Below, one piece after another: positions 1 to 5,745 of a stretch of 7,647 bases of DNA. The notes below the pieces were generated by a model. It saw only the letters and a list, made by a program, of their open reading frames with translations. It had not been told where the DNA came from and did no database searches. The translations under genes and the position numbers were made by a program. Position 1 is the stretch's first letter, and every line of letters begins with the position of its first letter. Source of the stretch: Rubrivivax sp. (GTDB lineage Bacteria > Pseudomonadota > Gammaproteobacteria > Burkholderiales > Burkholderiaceae); contig SEEY01000169.1 of NCBI GenBank assembly GCA_004211235.1, positions 1 to 7,647 on the forward strand, read 5' to 3'.

Positions 1-68
1 CGCAGAAGGTGCGCGCGTTTGTCGACCTCGCGGTGGCCGCGCTGCGCGCCAACCCGGCGTTGCGTTAA
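1..68 (+). CDS. C-terminal end of a probable LysR-family transcriptional regulator (partial)
   Basis: Only the last 21 full codons and the TAA stop (66-68) are present; the reading frame starts at base 3. The visible tail contains KVRAFVDLAVAALRANPAL. A 'K-V-R-x-F-V-D-(8-12 residues)-P-x-L' ending is typical of the effector-binding domain C-terminus of LysR-type regulators, where this last helix follows the final strand of the periplasmic-binding-like fold. The call therefore rests on a short but characteristic tail; the helix-turn-helix and most of the effector domain lie outside the window. The gene converges on the PNPOx-like gene and shares its stop region (TTAA at 65-68). It is not divergent from that gene, so it cannot be assumed to regulate it. 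Confidence 0.55.
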   Translation, partial: QKVRAFVDLAVAALRANPALR

Positions 69-979
69 CGGTTCTGCGGCGCCCAGTCGCGGAACTTCCA
101 GCGCAGCGGCAGCGCGTCGCGCAGCCACCATCCCTCGTCGAGATGAAAGCGCCAGGCGCGCTCAGCGCCCGGCAGCGTGGCCAGCTCCGGGCCGCCCCAG
201 ACGATCTCGGCGCGGCCGGTCAGCGTCAGCAGGTCACCGCGCTCGAAGTCGATGAACAGCAGCCCGGCCCGGCCGTCCAGCTGCAGGTTGCCCAGCGTCA
301 TGAACATGCGGTTGCCGGAGTAGTCAGGCACGAGCAGCTGGCGGTCGCCCTCCAGCCTGACGAACCCCGCCGGCCCGCCGCGGTGCGACACGTCGGCTCC
401 CACGCCTGCGCTGTGCGTGGCGACGAACAAGGTGTCCGCCGCGGCGATGAAGGCTGCCGTGCCGCCGTCCAGCTGCAGCACGCGCTCGACGGCGCGCGGC
501 CGGGTGTCGGCGGCGCCGCGCACCCAGGCGAACTCGCGGCCCTGGATGTACTGGGGGCAGTTGCCCACGGCCTGTTGCACGCGCAGCCGCAGGCCGTCGG
601 GGCCGGCCGCCTGCAGCTGGCCATTGACGCGGTTGCGCCGCCGCGTGTGCAGCTCGATGCCCAGCAGCCCCAGCGGCGCGCCGACCGTCAGCCCCGCGAC
701 AGCCGGGTCACCCGGGATGGGCGCGGCATCGAAGGTCAGATGCCAGGCATCCGGCGCCTGCACGAAGCCCGGCTTGCCGACCAGCACCGTGGCCCAGGGC
801 CGGCCGGCAGGATCGACGCTGCCGGCGAACATCAGCGGCAGCTGTTCGTAGAACTGCTGGTGCTGCTCGGGCATGTGGTCGCGCACGACGCGGCTGCCGA
901 TCTCGGCCATGCGCTCGGCGACGCCTAGGCGGGCCTGCACCGCGACCTCGCCGGGATGGAAGGGTGTGGGCGTGCTCAT
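65..979 (-). CDS. Pyridoxamine 5'-phosphate oxidase-like FMN-binding protein (two split barrels)
   Basis: The 304-residue product looks like a member of the predicted flavin-nucleotide-binding group of the PNPOx superfamily (COG3576 type). An N-terminal helical part (about 1-45) leads into a first split-barrel region (about 46-155; LPLMFAGSVDPAGRPWATVL, then GNCPQYIQ at 139-146). A second follows (about 175-260), with DYSGNRMFMTLGNL at 219-232, where this family places its phosphate and flavin contacts, and RAGLLFIDF at 237-245. Such proteins are cytosolic and bind FMN; the substrate is usually unknown and I cannot infer it here. The start at 979 is chosen because it lies 5 nt after the GST stop; the open frame continues upstream to 1426 only as an antisense-like shadow inside the GST gene. 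No good Shine-Dalgarno precedes it, which suggests translational coupling to the GST. It probably acts alongside the GST in a redox or detoxification task. Confidence 0.85.
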   Translation of the reverse strand: MSTPTPFHPGEVAVQARLGVAERMAEIGSRVVRDHMPEQHQQFYEQLPLMFAGSVDPAGRPWATVLVGKPGFVQAPDAWHLTFDAAPIPGDPAVAGLTVGAPLGLLGIELHTRRRNRVNGQLQAAGPDGLRLRVQQAVGNCPQYIQGREFAWVRGAADTRPRAVERVLQLDGGTAAFIAAADTLFVATHSAGVGADVSHRGGPAGFVRLEGDRQLLVPDYSGNRMFMTLGNLQLDGRAGLLFIDFERGDLLTLTGRAEIVWGGPELATLPGAERAWRFHLDEGWWLRDALPLRWKFRDWAPQNR

Positions 980-984
980 GGCGG

Positions 985-1611
985 TCACGCCGCGGCGCGC
1001 AGGCCGGCAGATGATGTCTTGAAGGGCACGAACCGCGGCAGCGCCTCGACGCGTGCCAGCCAGGCCCGCAGCGCCGGATACGGCGCCAGGTCCACATTGC
1101 CTTCGGGCGCGTTGGCAACGTAGCTGTAGCCGGCGATGTCGGCCAGCGTGGCGTGCTCGGCGACGAGGAAGGGACGGCGGGCGAGCTCGGCCTCCATGAC
1201 CTTGAACAGCGCATGGGCGCGGGCGATGACCTCCTCGGCGTTGAACGGCGCGCCGAACACCGTGACGAGTCGCGCCGCTGCCGGGCCGAAGGCCATCGGC
1301 CCCGACGCCACCGACAGCCAGGCCTGCACCGCCGCGCGGCCGGCGGCGTCCTGCGGCAGCCAGCGGCCGGCGGCGTCGTATTTGCTGGCCAGGTAGACGA
1401 GGATGGCCGTGCTGTCCCAGACCCACTGGCCATCGTCTTCCAGCAGCGGCAACTGGCCGAAGGGATGGCGCGCGAGGAACTCGGGCGTCTTGTGCGCGCG
1501 GGCGGCAAGGTCCACGTCGACCAACTCGTGCGGCAGGCCGAGCAGCGACAGCGCCAGCTCGGCGCGATGGGCGTGGCCCGACAGGGCGTGGCGGTACAGC
1601 TTGAGGGTCAT
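985..1611 (-). CDS. Glutathione S-transferase family protein
   Basis: A 208-residue protein of usual bacterial GST length. The N-terminal thioredoxin-like domain (about 1-80) begins [19 protein letters not shown]; Ser11 in the SGHAHR turn is the likely catalytic or glutathione-activating residue. The cis-proline motif GQLPLLEDD is at 52-60 (Pro55) and the glutathione gamma-glutamyl contact DSTAI at 66-70. The all-helical C-terminal domain (about 90-200) holds the GST N-capping box as [12 protein letters not shown] at 155-166 (Thr155 and Asp158). The enzyme is expected to be cytosolic and to conjugate or reduce electrophiles with glutathione; the substrate cannot be read from sequence. The start at 1611 is supported by an AAGGAG ribosome binding site at 1618-1623, 6 nt upstream. 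That site is half of a perfect inverted repeat (see 1615-1639). It is the first gene of a two-gene unit with the PNPOx-like gene. Confidence 0.93.
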   Translation of the reverse strand: MTLKLYRHALSGHAHRAELALSLLGLPHELVDVDLAARAHKTPEFLARHPFGQLPLLEDDGQWVWDSTAILVYLASKYDAAGRWLPQDAAGRAAVQAWLSVASGPMAFGPAAARLVTVFGAPFNAEEVIARAHALFKVMEAELARRPFLVAEHATLADIAGYSYVANAPEGNVDLAPYPALRAWLARVEALPRFVPFKTSSAGLRAAA

Positions 1612-1614
1612 GCG

Positions 1615-1639
1615 GGGCTCCTTGAAGACGACGGAGCCC
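1615..1639 (-). promoter_or_regulatory. Hairpin that would cover the GST ribosome binding site
   Basis: GGGCTCC (1615-1621) and GGAGCCC (1633-1639) form a perfect 7-bp inverted repeat around an 11-nt loop. In the minus-strand transcript the 3' arm contains the GGAG of the GST Shine-Dalgarno (AAGGAG, 1618-1623), three bases from the start codon. The repeat is seen directly. A role in translational control, or alternatively as a protein operator, is inference. Confidence 0.45.
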
Positions 1640-1649
1640 ACTGTGCCCA

Positions 1650-1664
1650 GCTGCGCGACGCAGC
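1650..1664. repeat. Short perfect inverted repeat (6-bp arms, 3-nt loop)
   Basis: GCTGCG (1650-1655) and CGCAGC (1659-1664) are exact inverse complements around CGA. The element lies between the two other inverted repeats of this divergent spacer. It could be a small stem in the GST leader or chance in GC-rich DNA. Confidence 0.35.
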
Positions 1665-1673
1665 GAAACGGCG

Positions 1674-1700
1674 GGCGCCGCAAGTCATTCTTTCGGCGCC
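1674..1700. promoter_or_regulatory. Candidate operator or hairpin: 7-bp inverted repeat in divergent spacer
   Basis: GGCGCCG (1674-1680) and CGGCGCC (1694-1700) are exact inverse complements separated by the 13-nt, relatively AT-rich CAAGTCATTCTTT. It sits in the middle of the 126-nt gap between the GST and methyltransferase starts, next to the possible -35 of the latter. A centre-to-centre arm spacing of 20 bp, about two helical turns, would suit a dimeric regulator; no regulator family can be named. Confidence 0.35.
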
Positions 1701-1729
1701 TGACGGGAATGGGGCCCGCACCGCACAAT
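1700..1729 (+). promoter_or_regulatory. Weak candidate promoter for the methyltransferase-TSUP pair
   Basis: CTGACG (1700-1705; 4 of 6 match to TTGACA) and CACAAT (1724-1729; 4 of 6 match to TATAAT) are separated by 18 nt. Transcription would begin near 1735-1738, at or just before the ATG at 1738. That would give a nearly leaderless message, in keeping with the lack of any Shine-Dalgarno there. Both boxes are weak, so this is only a candidate. Confidence 0.25.
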
Positions 1730-1737
1730 CCCGGCCC

Positions 1738-2361
1738 ATGCCCGACGCCCGCCGCCACAGCCCCGCTTCCGAACGCAACGGCCCGCCCATCCTGGCCGAG
1801 CTGCAGCGCCTGCTGCCGGCTGCCGGCGTGATGCTGGAGATTGCCAGCGGCACCGGCCAGCACGCGGCCTGCTTCAGCGCCGGGCTGCCGGGCTGGCAGT
1901 GGCAGCCGAGCGACTTCGATGCCGGCGCCCTGCCCTCCATCGCCGCCTGGTGCACAGGCCTGGACCGCGTGCGATCACCGCTCGCGCTCAATGTGCTCGA
2001 CGCCGACTGGCCCGGCGTGCCGCCGCAGGTCGATGCGATCTTCTGCGCCAACATGATCCACATCGCACCCTGGGCCTGCACGGCGGGGCTGATGCAGGGC
2101 GCGGCGCGGCATTTGGCGCCACAGGGCCTGCTGCTGACCTACGGGCCCTACCTCGAAGACGACGTGCCGACGGCACCCGGCAACACCGCCTTCGACGCCG
2201 ACCTGCGCACACGCAATCCGGCCTGGGGCATCCGCCGCCTGGCCGATGTGGCGGCGCAGGCCGCGGCGGCGGGCTTGCACTTGCGCGAGCGCATCGCCAT
2301 GCCGGCCAACAATCTGCTGCTGGCCTGGGCACCAGCCGCAACTGCAGCCGCAGCCGCCTGA
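1738..2361 (+). CDS. DUF938 family class I SAM-dependent methyltransferase-like protein
   Basis: A 207-residue protein with the DUF938 pattern: a short N-terminal [15 protein letters not shown] (5-19), then the SAM-binding glycine-rich motif I as [11 protein letters not shown] (33-43), an acidic end of the next strand (PSDFDAG, 57-63), [10 protein letters not shown] (103-112) at the motif IV position, TYGPY (134-138), and the conserved MPANNLLL near the end (188-195). The fold is that of a soluble Rossmann-like methyltransferase. The substrate of the family is not known to me and I propose none. The start at 1738 is chosen because the conserved HSP-ERN segment begins only a few residues later; no Shine-Dalgarno is visible. 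The tail (198-207) is an alanine-rich, low-complexity extension. The TSUP permease gene follows after 10 nt, probably in one transcript. Confidence 0.9.
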   Translation: MPDARRHSPASERNGPPILAELQRLLPAAGVMLEIASGTGQHAACFSAGLPGWQWQPSDFDAGALPSIAAWCTGLDRVRSPLALNVLDADWPGVPPQVDAIFCANMIHIAPWACTAGLMQGAARHLAPQGLLLTYGPYLEDDVPTAPGNTAFDADLRTRNPAWGIRRLADVAAQAAAAGLHLRERIAMPANNLLLAWAPAATAAAAA

Positions 2362-2371
2362 AACGCTGCCC

Positions 2372-3118
2372 ATGACCATGCTCCTCGGACTCCTCGTGCT
2401 CGCCGGCCTGTGGGCCGGCCTCCAGAACTCGCTGGCCGGCGGCGGCTCCTTCGTCACGCTGCCGGCGTTGATCCTGTCGGGCATGTCGCCGCTGGCGGCC
2501 AACATCACGTCCACGGTGGCCCTGTTCCCGGGGCAGCTCACCTCCGGCTGGGCGGGCAGACGCCTGGTGGTCGGCACGCCGACGCTGTCCTTCCGCGCCC
2601 TCGTCATCCTCAGTCTGCTTGGCGGCGCGGTGGGCGCCTGGCTGCTGCTCAACACACCGTCCTCCGTGTTCGCGCGCCTGGTGCCCTGGCTGGTGCTGTT
2701 CGCCACCAGCGTGTTCGCCTGGGGCAGCTTCTTCCGCAAGCCGCCGGCGGCGGGACAGCACCTCAGCTCGACCGCGACGGCGGCGATGCAGTTCCTCATC
2801 GCGATCTACGGCGGCTACTTCGGCGGCGGCATCGGCTTCCTGATGCTGGCGGCATTGACGGTGGCCGGCATGCCCACGCGCCACGCCGGCGCCACCAAGA
2901 ACGTGCTGGCCGGCATCATGAACGCGTCGGCCGTGGCCCTGTTCGTGCTGTCGCCCGAGGTGCACTGGCTGCAGGCTGCCGTGCTCGGTGGCAGCGCCAT
3001 CGTCGGCGGTCTGGCGGGCGCCTGGGCGCTGCACCACGTCAACGAAAAGGCCCTGCGCATCGCGATCGTCACGCTGGGCGCGGCGCTGACCCTCGGGCTG
3101 TTCCTGCGGCCGATCTGA
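2372..3118 (+). CDS. TSUP (TauE/SafE) family membrane permease
   Basis: A 248-residue, strongly hydrophobic protein with two related halves, as in the TauE/SafE permease family, whose characterised members move sulfite, sulfoacetate and other small anions or sulfur compounds. Half one carries GLQNSLAGGGSFVTLPAL (16-33) and NITSTVAL (44-51). Half two carries the matching YGGYFGGGIGFLMLAAL (146-162) and a TKNVLAGIMN segment (175-184). About seven or eight membrane spans fit, roughly at 3-20, 26-50, 72-94, 101-121, 136-163, 178-194, 200-221 and 228-245, in the inner membrane. The start at 2372 puts a membrane helix at the N-terminus; a second in-frame ATG lies at 2378 and neither has a strong ribosome binding site. 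The gene begins 10 nt after the methyltransferase stop, so coupling is likely. The transported substrate cannot be told. Confidence 0.92.
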   Translation: MTMLLGLLVLAGLWAGLQNSLAGGGSFVTLPALILSGMSPLAANITSTVALFPGQLTSGWAGRRLVVGTPTLSFRALVILSLLGGAVGAWLLLNTPSSVFARLVPWLVLFATSVFAWGSFFRKPPAAGQHLSSTATAAMQFLIAIYGGYFGGGIGFLMLAALTVAGMPTRHAGATKNVLAGIMNASAVALFVLSPEVHWLQAAVLGGSAIVGGLAGAWALHHVNEKALRIAIVTLGAALTLGLFLRPI

Positions 3119-3126
3119 CAGGGCTT

Positions 3127-3154
3127 GCTGGCTCGCCTCCGCCGCGAGACCAGC
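3127..3154. terminator. Strong hairpin between convergent genes; possible terminator without T-tract
   Basis: GCTGGCTCGC (3127-3136) pairs with GCGAG-A-CCAGC (3144-3154): ten base pairs with one bulged A and a 7-nt loop. It begins 8 nt after the TSUP stop, where a terminator is expected. Neither strand shows a run of T after the stem, so intrinsic termination would be weak; it may instead mark a Rho-dependent or processed 3' end. Confidence 0.4.
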
Positions 3155-3199
3155 GCCTGTTCGTCGACGGTGATTTCAATAGTCCGCTTCGCGATGTCG

Positions 3200-3226
3200 G
3201 CCCGCTCAGCCTTGCGGATGGCGGGC
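3200..3226 (-). terminator. Weak hairpin just after the livF stop
   Basis: GCCCGC (3200-3205) and GCGGGC (3221-3226) are exact inverse complements around a 15-nt loop. The stem begins 5 nt beyond the livF stop on the minus strand. There is no T-tract. Apart from this and the hairpin at 3127-3154, the 113-nt spacer 3119-3231 shows nothing. Confidence 0.25.
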
Positions 3227-3231
3227 AGGGA

Positions 3232-3963
3232 TCATTCCTTGCAGCCCGCGCCCAGATACGTCTCGATGACTCGCGGATCCGCTGCCAGCTGATCCGCCGG
3301 CCCGCTCAATCCGAATTCGCCCGTCTCCAGCACATGGCCATGGTCCGCCACGCGCAGTGCGGCGCGGGCGTTCTGTTCGACGAGCAGGATGCCGACGCCG
3401 CTGGCGCGCAGCGCATCGACGATGGTGAAGATCTCGCGGACGATCAGCGGCGCCAGGCCGAGGCTGGGTTCGTCCAGCATCAGCAACTTCGGCTGCCCCA
3501 TCAGCGCGCGGCCCAGCGCCAGCATCTGGCGTTCGCCGCCGGACAGCGTGCCGGCCTGCTGGGCGCGCCGCTCCTTCAGCCGGGGGAAGCGCGTGTAGAC
3601 GCCCTCCAGCCCGTCACGCCAGCGCTTGTCGCCGAGCTTTCGGGGCCGCCAGCCGCCCAGCAGCAGGTTGTCTTCCACCGTCATCGTGCCGAACAGCTCG
3701 CGCTTCTCGGGCACCAGCGCCAGGCCGGCCATGACGCGTTCTTCCAGCGTCAGCCGGGTGATGTCTTCACCGGCAAAGCGCAACGTGGAACTGCGTGACG
3801 GGATCAGTCCCATCAGCGCGCCGAGCAGCGTGGACTTGCCAGCGCCGTTCGGGCCAATGACGGTGACGACACTCTTCTCGGCAGCGCTGAAGCTCAACCC
3901 ATGCAGCACCTCGGCGCGGCCGTAGCCGGCGCAAAGGTCGGCGACTTCGAGCAGGGCACTCAT
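3232..3963 (-). CDS. livF: Branched-chain amino acid-type ABC transporter, ATPase subunit LivF
   Basis: A 243-residue ATPase with a complete nucleotide-binding domain: Walker A GPNGAGKST (37-45), the Q-loop region as ALVPEKRELF (82-91), signature LSGGERQ (140-146), Walker B LLMLDEP (160-166) and the H-loop region LLVEQNAR (193-200). As is usual for LivF, the Q-loop glutamine is replaced within VPEKR and the H-loop histidine by Gln197 in VEQN; these set it apart from LivG. It sits on the inner face of the membrane, pairs with the LivG domain, and drives import of hydrophobic or branched-chain amino acids or related compounds. The start at 3963 overlaps the livMG stop as ATGA, so it is translated by coupling; only a GGGGGCGG stretch offers ribosome binding. 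It is the last gene of the operon. The frame is open much further upstream, but that part is an out-of-frame reading of livMG. Confidence 0.95.
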   Translation of the reverse strand: MSALLEVADLCAGYGRAEVLHGLSFSAAEKSVVTVIGPNGAGKSTLLGALMGLIPSRSSTLRFAGEDITRLTLEERVMAGLALVPEKRELFGTMTVEDNLLLGGWRPRKLGDKRWRDGLEGVYTRFPRLKERRAQQAGTLSGGERQMLALGRALMGQPKLLMLDEPSLGLAPLIVREIFTIVDALRASGVGILLVEQNARAALRVADHGHVLETGEFGLSGPADQLAADPRVIETYLGAGCKE

Positions 3964-5744
3964 TCGTCCGCCCCCAGGTAGGCCGCCCGCACCGCCGGGC
4001 TGGCCTGCACCTCGGCCGGCGTGCCTTCCATCAGCCAGCGGCCGAACTCCATGACGACGATGCGGTCGGTGAGCTTCATGACGAAGTCCATGTCGTGCTC
4101 GACAAGCAGCAACGACAGGCCCTCGGCCTTCAGCTGCCGCAGCACCTCGGCCAGCGCTTCCTTCTCCTTGTGGCGCAGGCCGGCGGCGGGCTCGTCCAGC
4201 AGCAGCAGCGACGGGTCGCTGGCGAGCGCCCGGGCAATCTCGACGAGGCGCTGCGGGCCGAGCGCCAGGTTGCCCGCCAGCTCGTGCGCCTGCTCGGCCA
4301 GGCCGACGCGGCGCAGCTGGCGCAGGGCCTCGGCGAGCGCCTGGGCTTCCTCGGCGGCGTTCAGGCCGAGCATGGCGCGGACCGTGCCGGTGCTCGTGCG
4401 CAGATAGGTGCCCAACGCGACGTTCTCGAGCACCGTCATGTCGGGCACCAGCTTGACGTGCTGGAAGGTGCGGCTCAGGCCGGCGCGGGCGATCTCGCGG
4501 CTGCTGCGGCCGTCCACGCGCTGGCCCAGCAGCTCCACCTCGCCCGACGTCAGCGGCAGGACGCCGGAGACGAGATTGAAGGTGGTGCTCTTGCCGGCGC
4601 CGTTGGGGCCGATGAGGCCGACGATGTCGCCTGCGCGGATGGCAAAGCTGATGTCGTTGACGGCCACCAGGCCGCCGAACTGCTTGCGGATGGCGCGCAC
4701 GCCAAGCAGCGGGGAGCCACGCTCCGGGTGCGTGCGCGCGCTCAGGGCAGGCGCGCTCTCGTTCACGGCGCGCCTGGCCCGGGCCGGCAGCCAGCGCGAG
4801 AGCAACGGCCACAGGCCGTCCGGCGCAAAGCGCAGCACCAGCACCAGCACGACACCGAAGACGATGATCTCGTAGTTGCCCGAGCCGCCGAACACCAGTG
4901 GCAGCCACACCTTGAGCTGGTCCTCCGCCAGCTTGACGAGGGCGGCACCGGTGAAGGCGCCGCCCACCGTGCCGATGCCGCCGAGCACGGCCATGAACAG
5001 GTACTCGATGCCGAACTTGATGCCGAAGGGCGAGGGGTTCACGCTGCGCTGCATGTGGGCATAGAGCCAGCCCGACACGGACGCCAGCAGCGCCGCGATG
5101 ACGAACATCGTCAGCTTGTAGCGGAAGGTCGATGCGCCCATGGCCTCGGGCATGGTGGCGCCACCGCCGCGATGGCTGTTGAGCGCGCGCATGATGCGGC
5201 CGGGCCGCGAGTCCAGCAGCCGCGTGACGCCGAGCGCAGCCAGCAGCGCGGCCAGCCAGATCAGCAGATAGATGCGCCGCTCGCTCTGGAAGCTGAAGTC
5301 GCCGATGGCCAGCGGCGGCAAGCCGAGCAGCCCGTCGTACTTGCCCAGCGCTTCGAGGTTGCCGACCAGGTAGAACAACGCCAGGCACCAGCAGATGGTG
5401 GCCAGCGGCAGGTAGTGGCCGGACATGCGCAGCGTCAGCAGGCCGATGACCAGGGCCAGCACCAGCGTGATGGCCAGCCCCGCGGCAAGCCCCAGCCAGG
5501 GCGACAGTCCAAGCGTCGTCGACAGATAGGCCGTCGCGTAGGCGCCGATGCCGGCGAACGCGGCCTGGCCGAAAGACGTGAGGCCGCCCACGCCGGTCAG
5601 CAGCACGAGGCCGAGCACGACCAGCGAGAACAGGCCGATGTAGTTGAGCTGGGTGATCCAGAAGTCCGGCACAGGCGCGAACGGCAGCCCCAGCACGGCG
5701 ATGGCAGCGATGGCCGCGATGGCCGCGAGCAGGGATCGCTTCAT
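3960..5744 (-). CDS. livM-livG: Fused LivM permease-LivG ATPase of a branched-chain amino acid-type ABC importer
   Basis: A single 594-residue protein joins two subunits that are separate in E. coli. Residues 1-315 are LivM-like: about eight or nine membrane spans, GGLTSFGQAAFAGIGAYATA (53-72), the cytoplasmic coupling loop ending PEAMGASTFRYKL (199-211), and LFMAVLGGIGTVGGAFTGAA (249-268). A charged linker of about 30 residues (316-345) follows. Residues 346-594 are a LivG ATPase: Walker A GPNGAGKST (379-387), Q-loop SRTFQ (424-428), signature-region LALGPQRLVEIARAL (493-507), Walker B LLLLDEP (513-519), H-loop VEHD with His550 (548-551), and the usual LivG C-terminal extension. No stop or frameshift separates the halves, so the fusion is real. 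An AGGAAG ribosome binding site lies at 5754-5759, inside the end of livH; the start is 1 nt past the livH stop. LivM-LivG fusions are known in proteobacteria. Confidence 0.94.
   Translation of the reverse strand: MKRSLLAAIAAIAAIAVLGLPFAPVPDFWITQLNYIGLFSLVVLGLVLLTGVGGLTSFGQAAFAGIGAYATAYLSTTLGLSPWLGLAAGLAITLVLALVIGLLTLRMSGHYLPLATICWCLALFYLVGNLEALGKYDGLLGLPPLAIGDFSFQSERRIYLLIWLAALLAALGVTRLLDSRPGRIMRALNSHRGGGATMPEAMGASTFRYKLTMFVIAALLASVSGWLYAHMQRSVNPSPFGIKFGIEYLFMAVLGGIGTVGGAFTGAALVKLAEDQLKVWLPLVFGGSGNYEIIVFGVVLVLVLRFAPDGLWPLLSRWLPARARRAVNESAPALSARTHPERGSPLLGVRAIRKQFGGLVAVNDISFAIRAGDIVGLIGPNGAGKSTTFNLVSGVLPLTSGEVELLGQRVDGRSSREIARAGLSRTFQHVKLVPDMTVLENVALGTYLRTSTGTVRAMLGLNAAEEAQALAEALRQLRRVGLAEQAHELAGNLALGPQRLVEIARALASDPSLLLLDEPAAGLRHKEKEALAEVLRQLKAEGLSLLLVEHDMDFVMKLTDRIVVMEFGRWLMEGTPAEVQASPAVRAAYLGADE
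5698..5724. repeat. Three tandem 9-bp units at the livM 5' end
   Basis: GCGATGGCA, GCGATGGCC and GCGATGGCC stand head to tail; only one base differs. On the coding (minus) strand they give a repeated Ala-Ala-Ile within the first membrane helix of LivM (residues 7-16, AAIAAIAAIA). Because the unit is a multiple of three, gain or loss of a copy would keep the frame. Confidence 0.85.
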
Positions 5745-5745
5745 G

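Noticed and set aside
980..1426. Upstream extension of the PNPOx-like frame into the GST gene
   Set aside because: It is an out-of-frame reading of the GST; the ATG at 979, right after the GST stop, gives a normal family length.
1153..1737. Upstream extension of the methyltransferase frame across the GST gene
   Set aside because: Antisense to the GST and without similarity; the conserved DUF938 N-terminus begins just after the ATG at 1738.
1975..3037. Minus-strand open frames opposite the methyltransferase and TSUP genes
   Set aside because: Shadows of two well-supported plus-strand genes; sequence is low-complexity.
2410..3798. Plus-strand frame of 462 codons spanning TSUP, the spacer and part of livF
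   Set aside because: Runs out of frame through TSUP and antisense through livF; composition is that of a shadow frame.
3964..5388. Upstream extension of the livF frame (718 codons in all)
   Set aside because: The extension is an out-of-frame reading of livMG with Arg/Ala/Pro-rich sequence; the ATGA overlap and the LivF N-terminus place the start at 3963.
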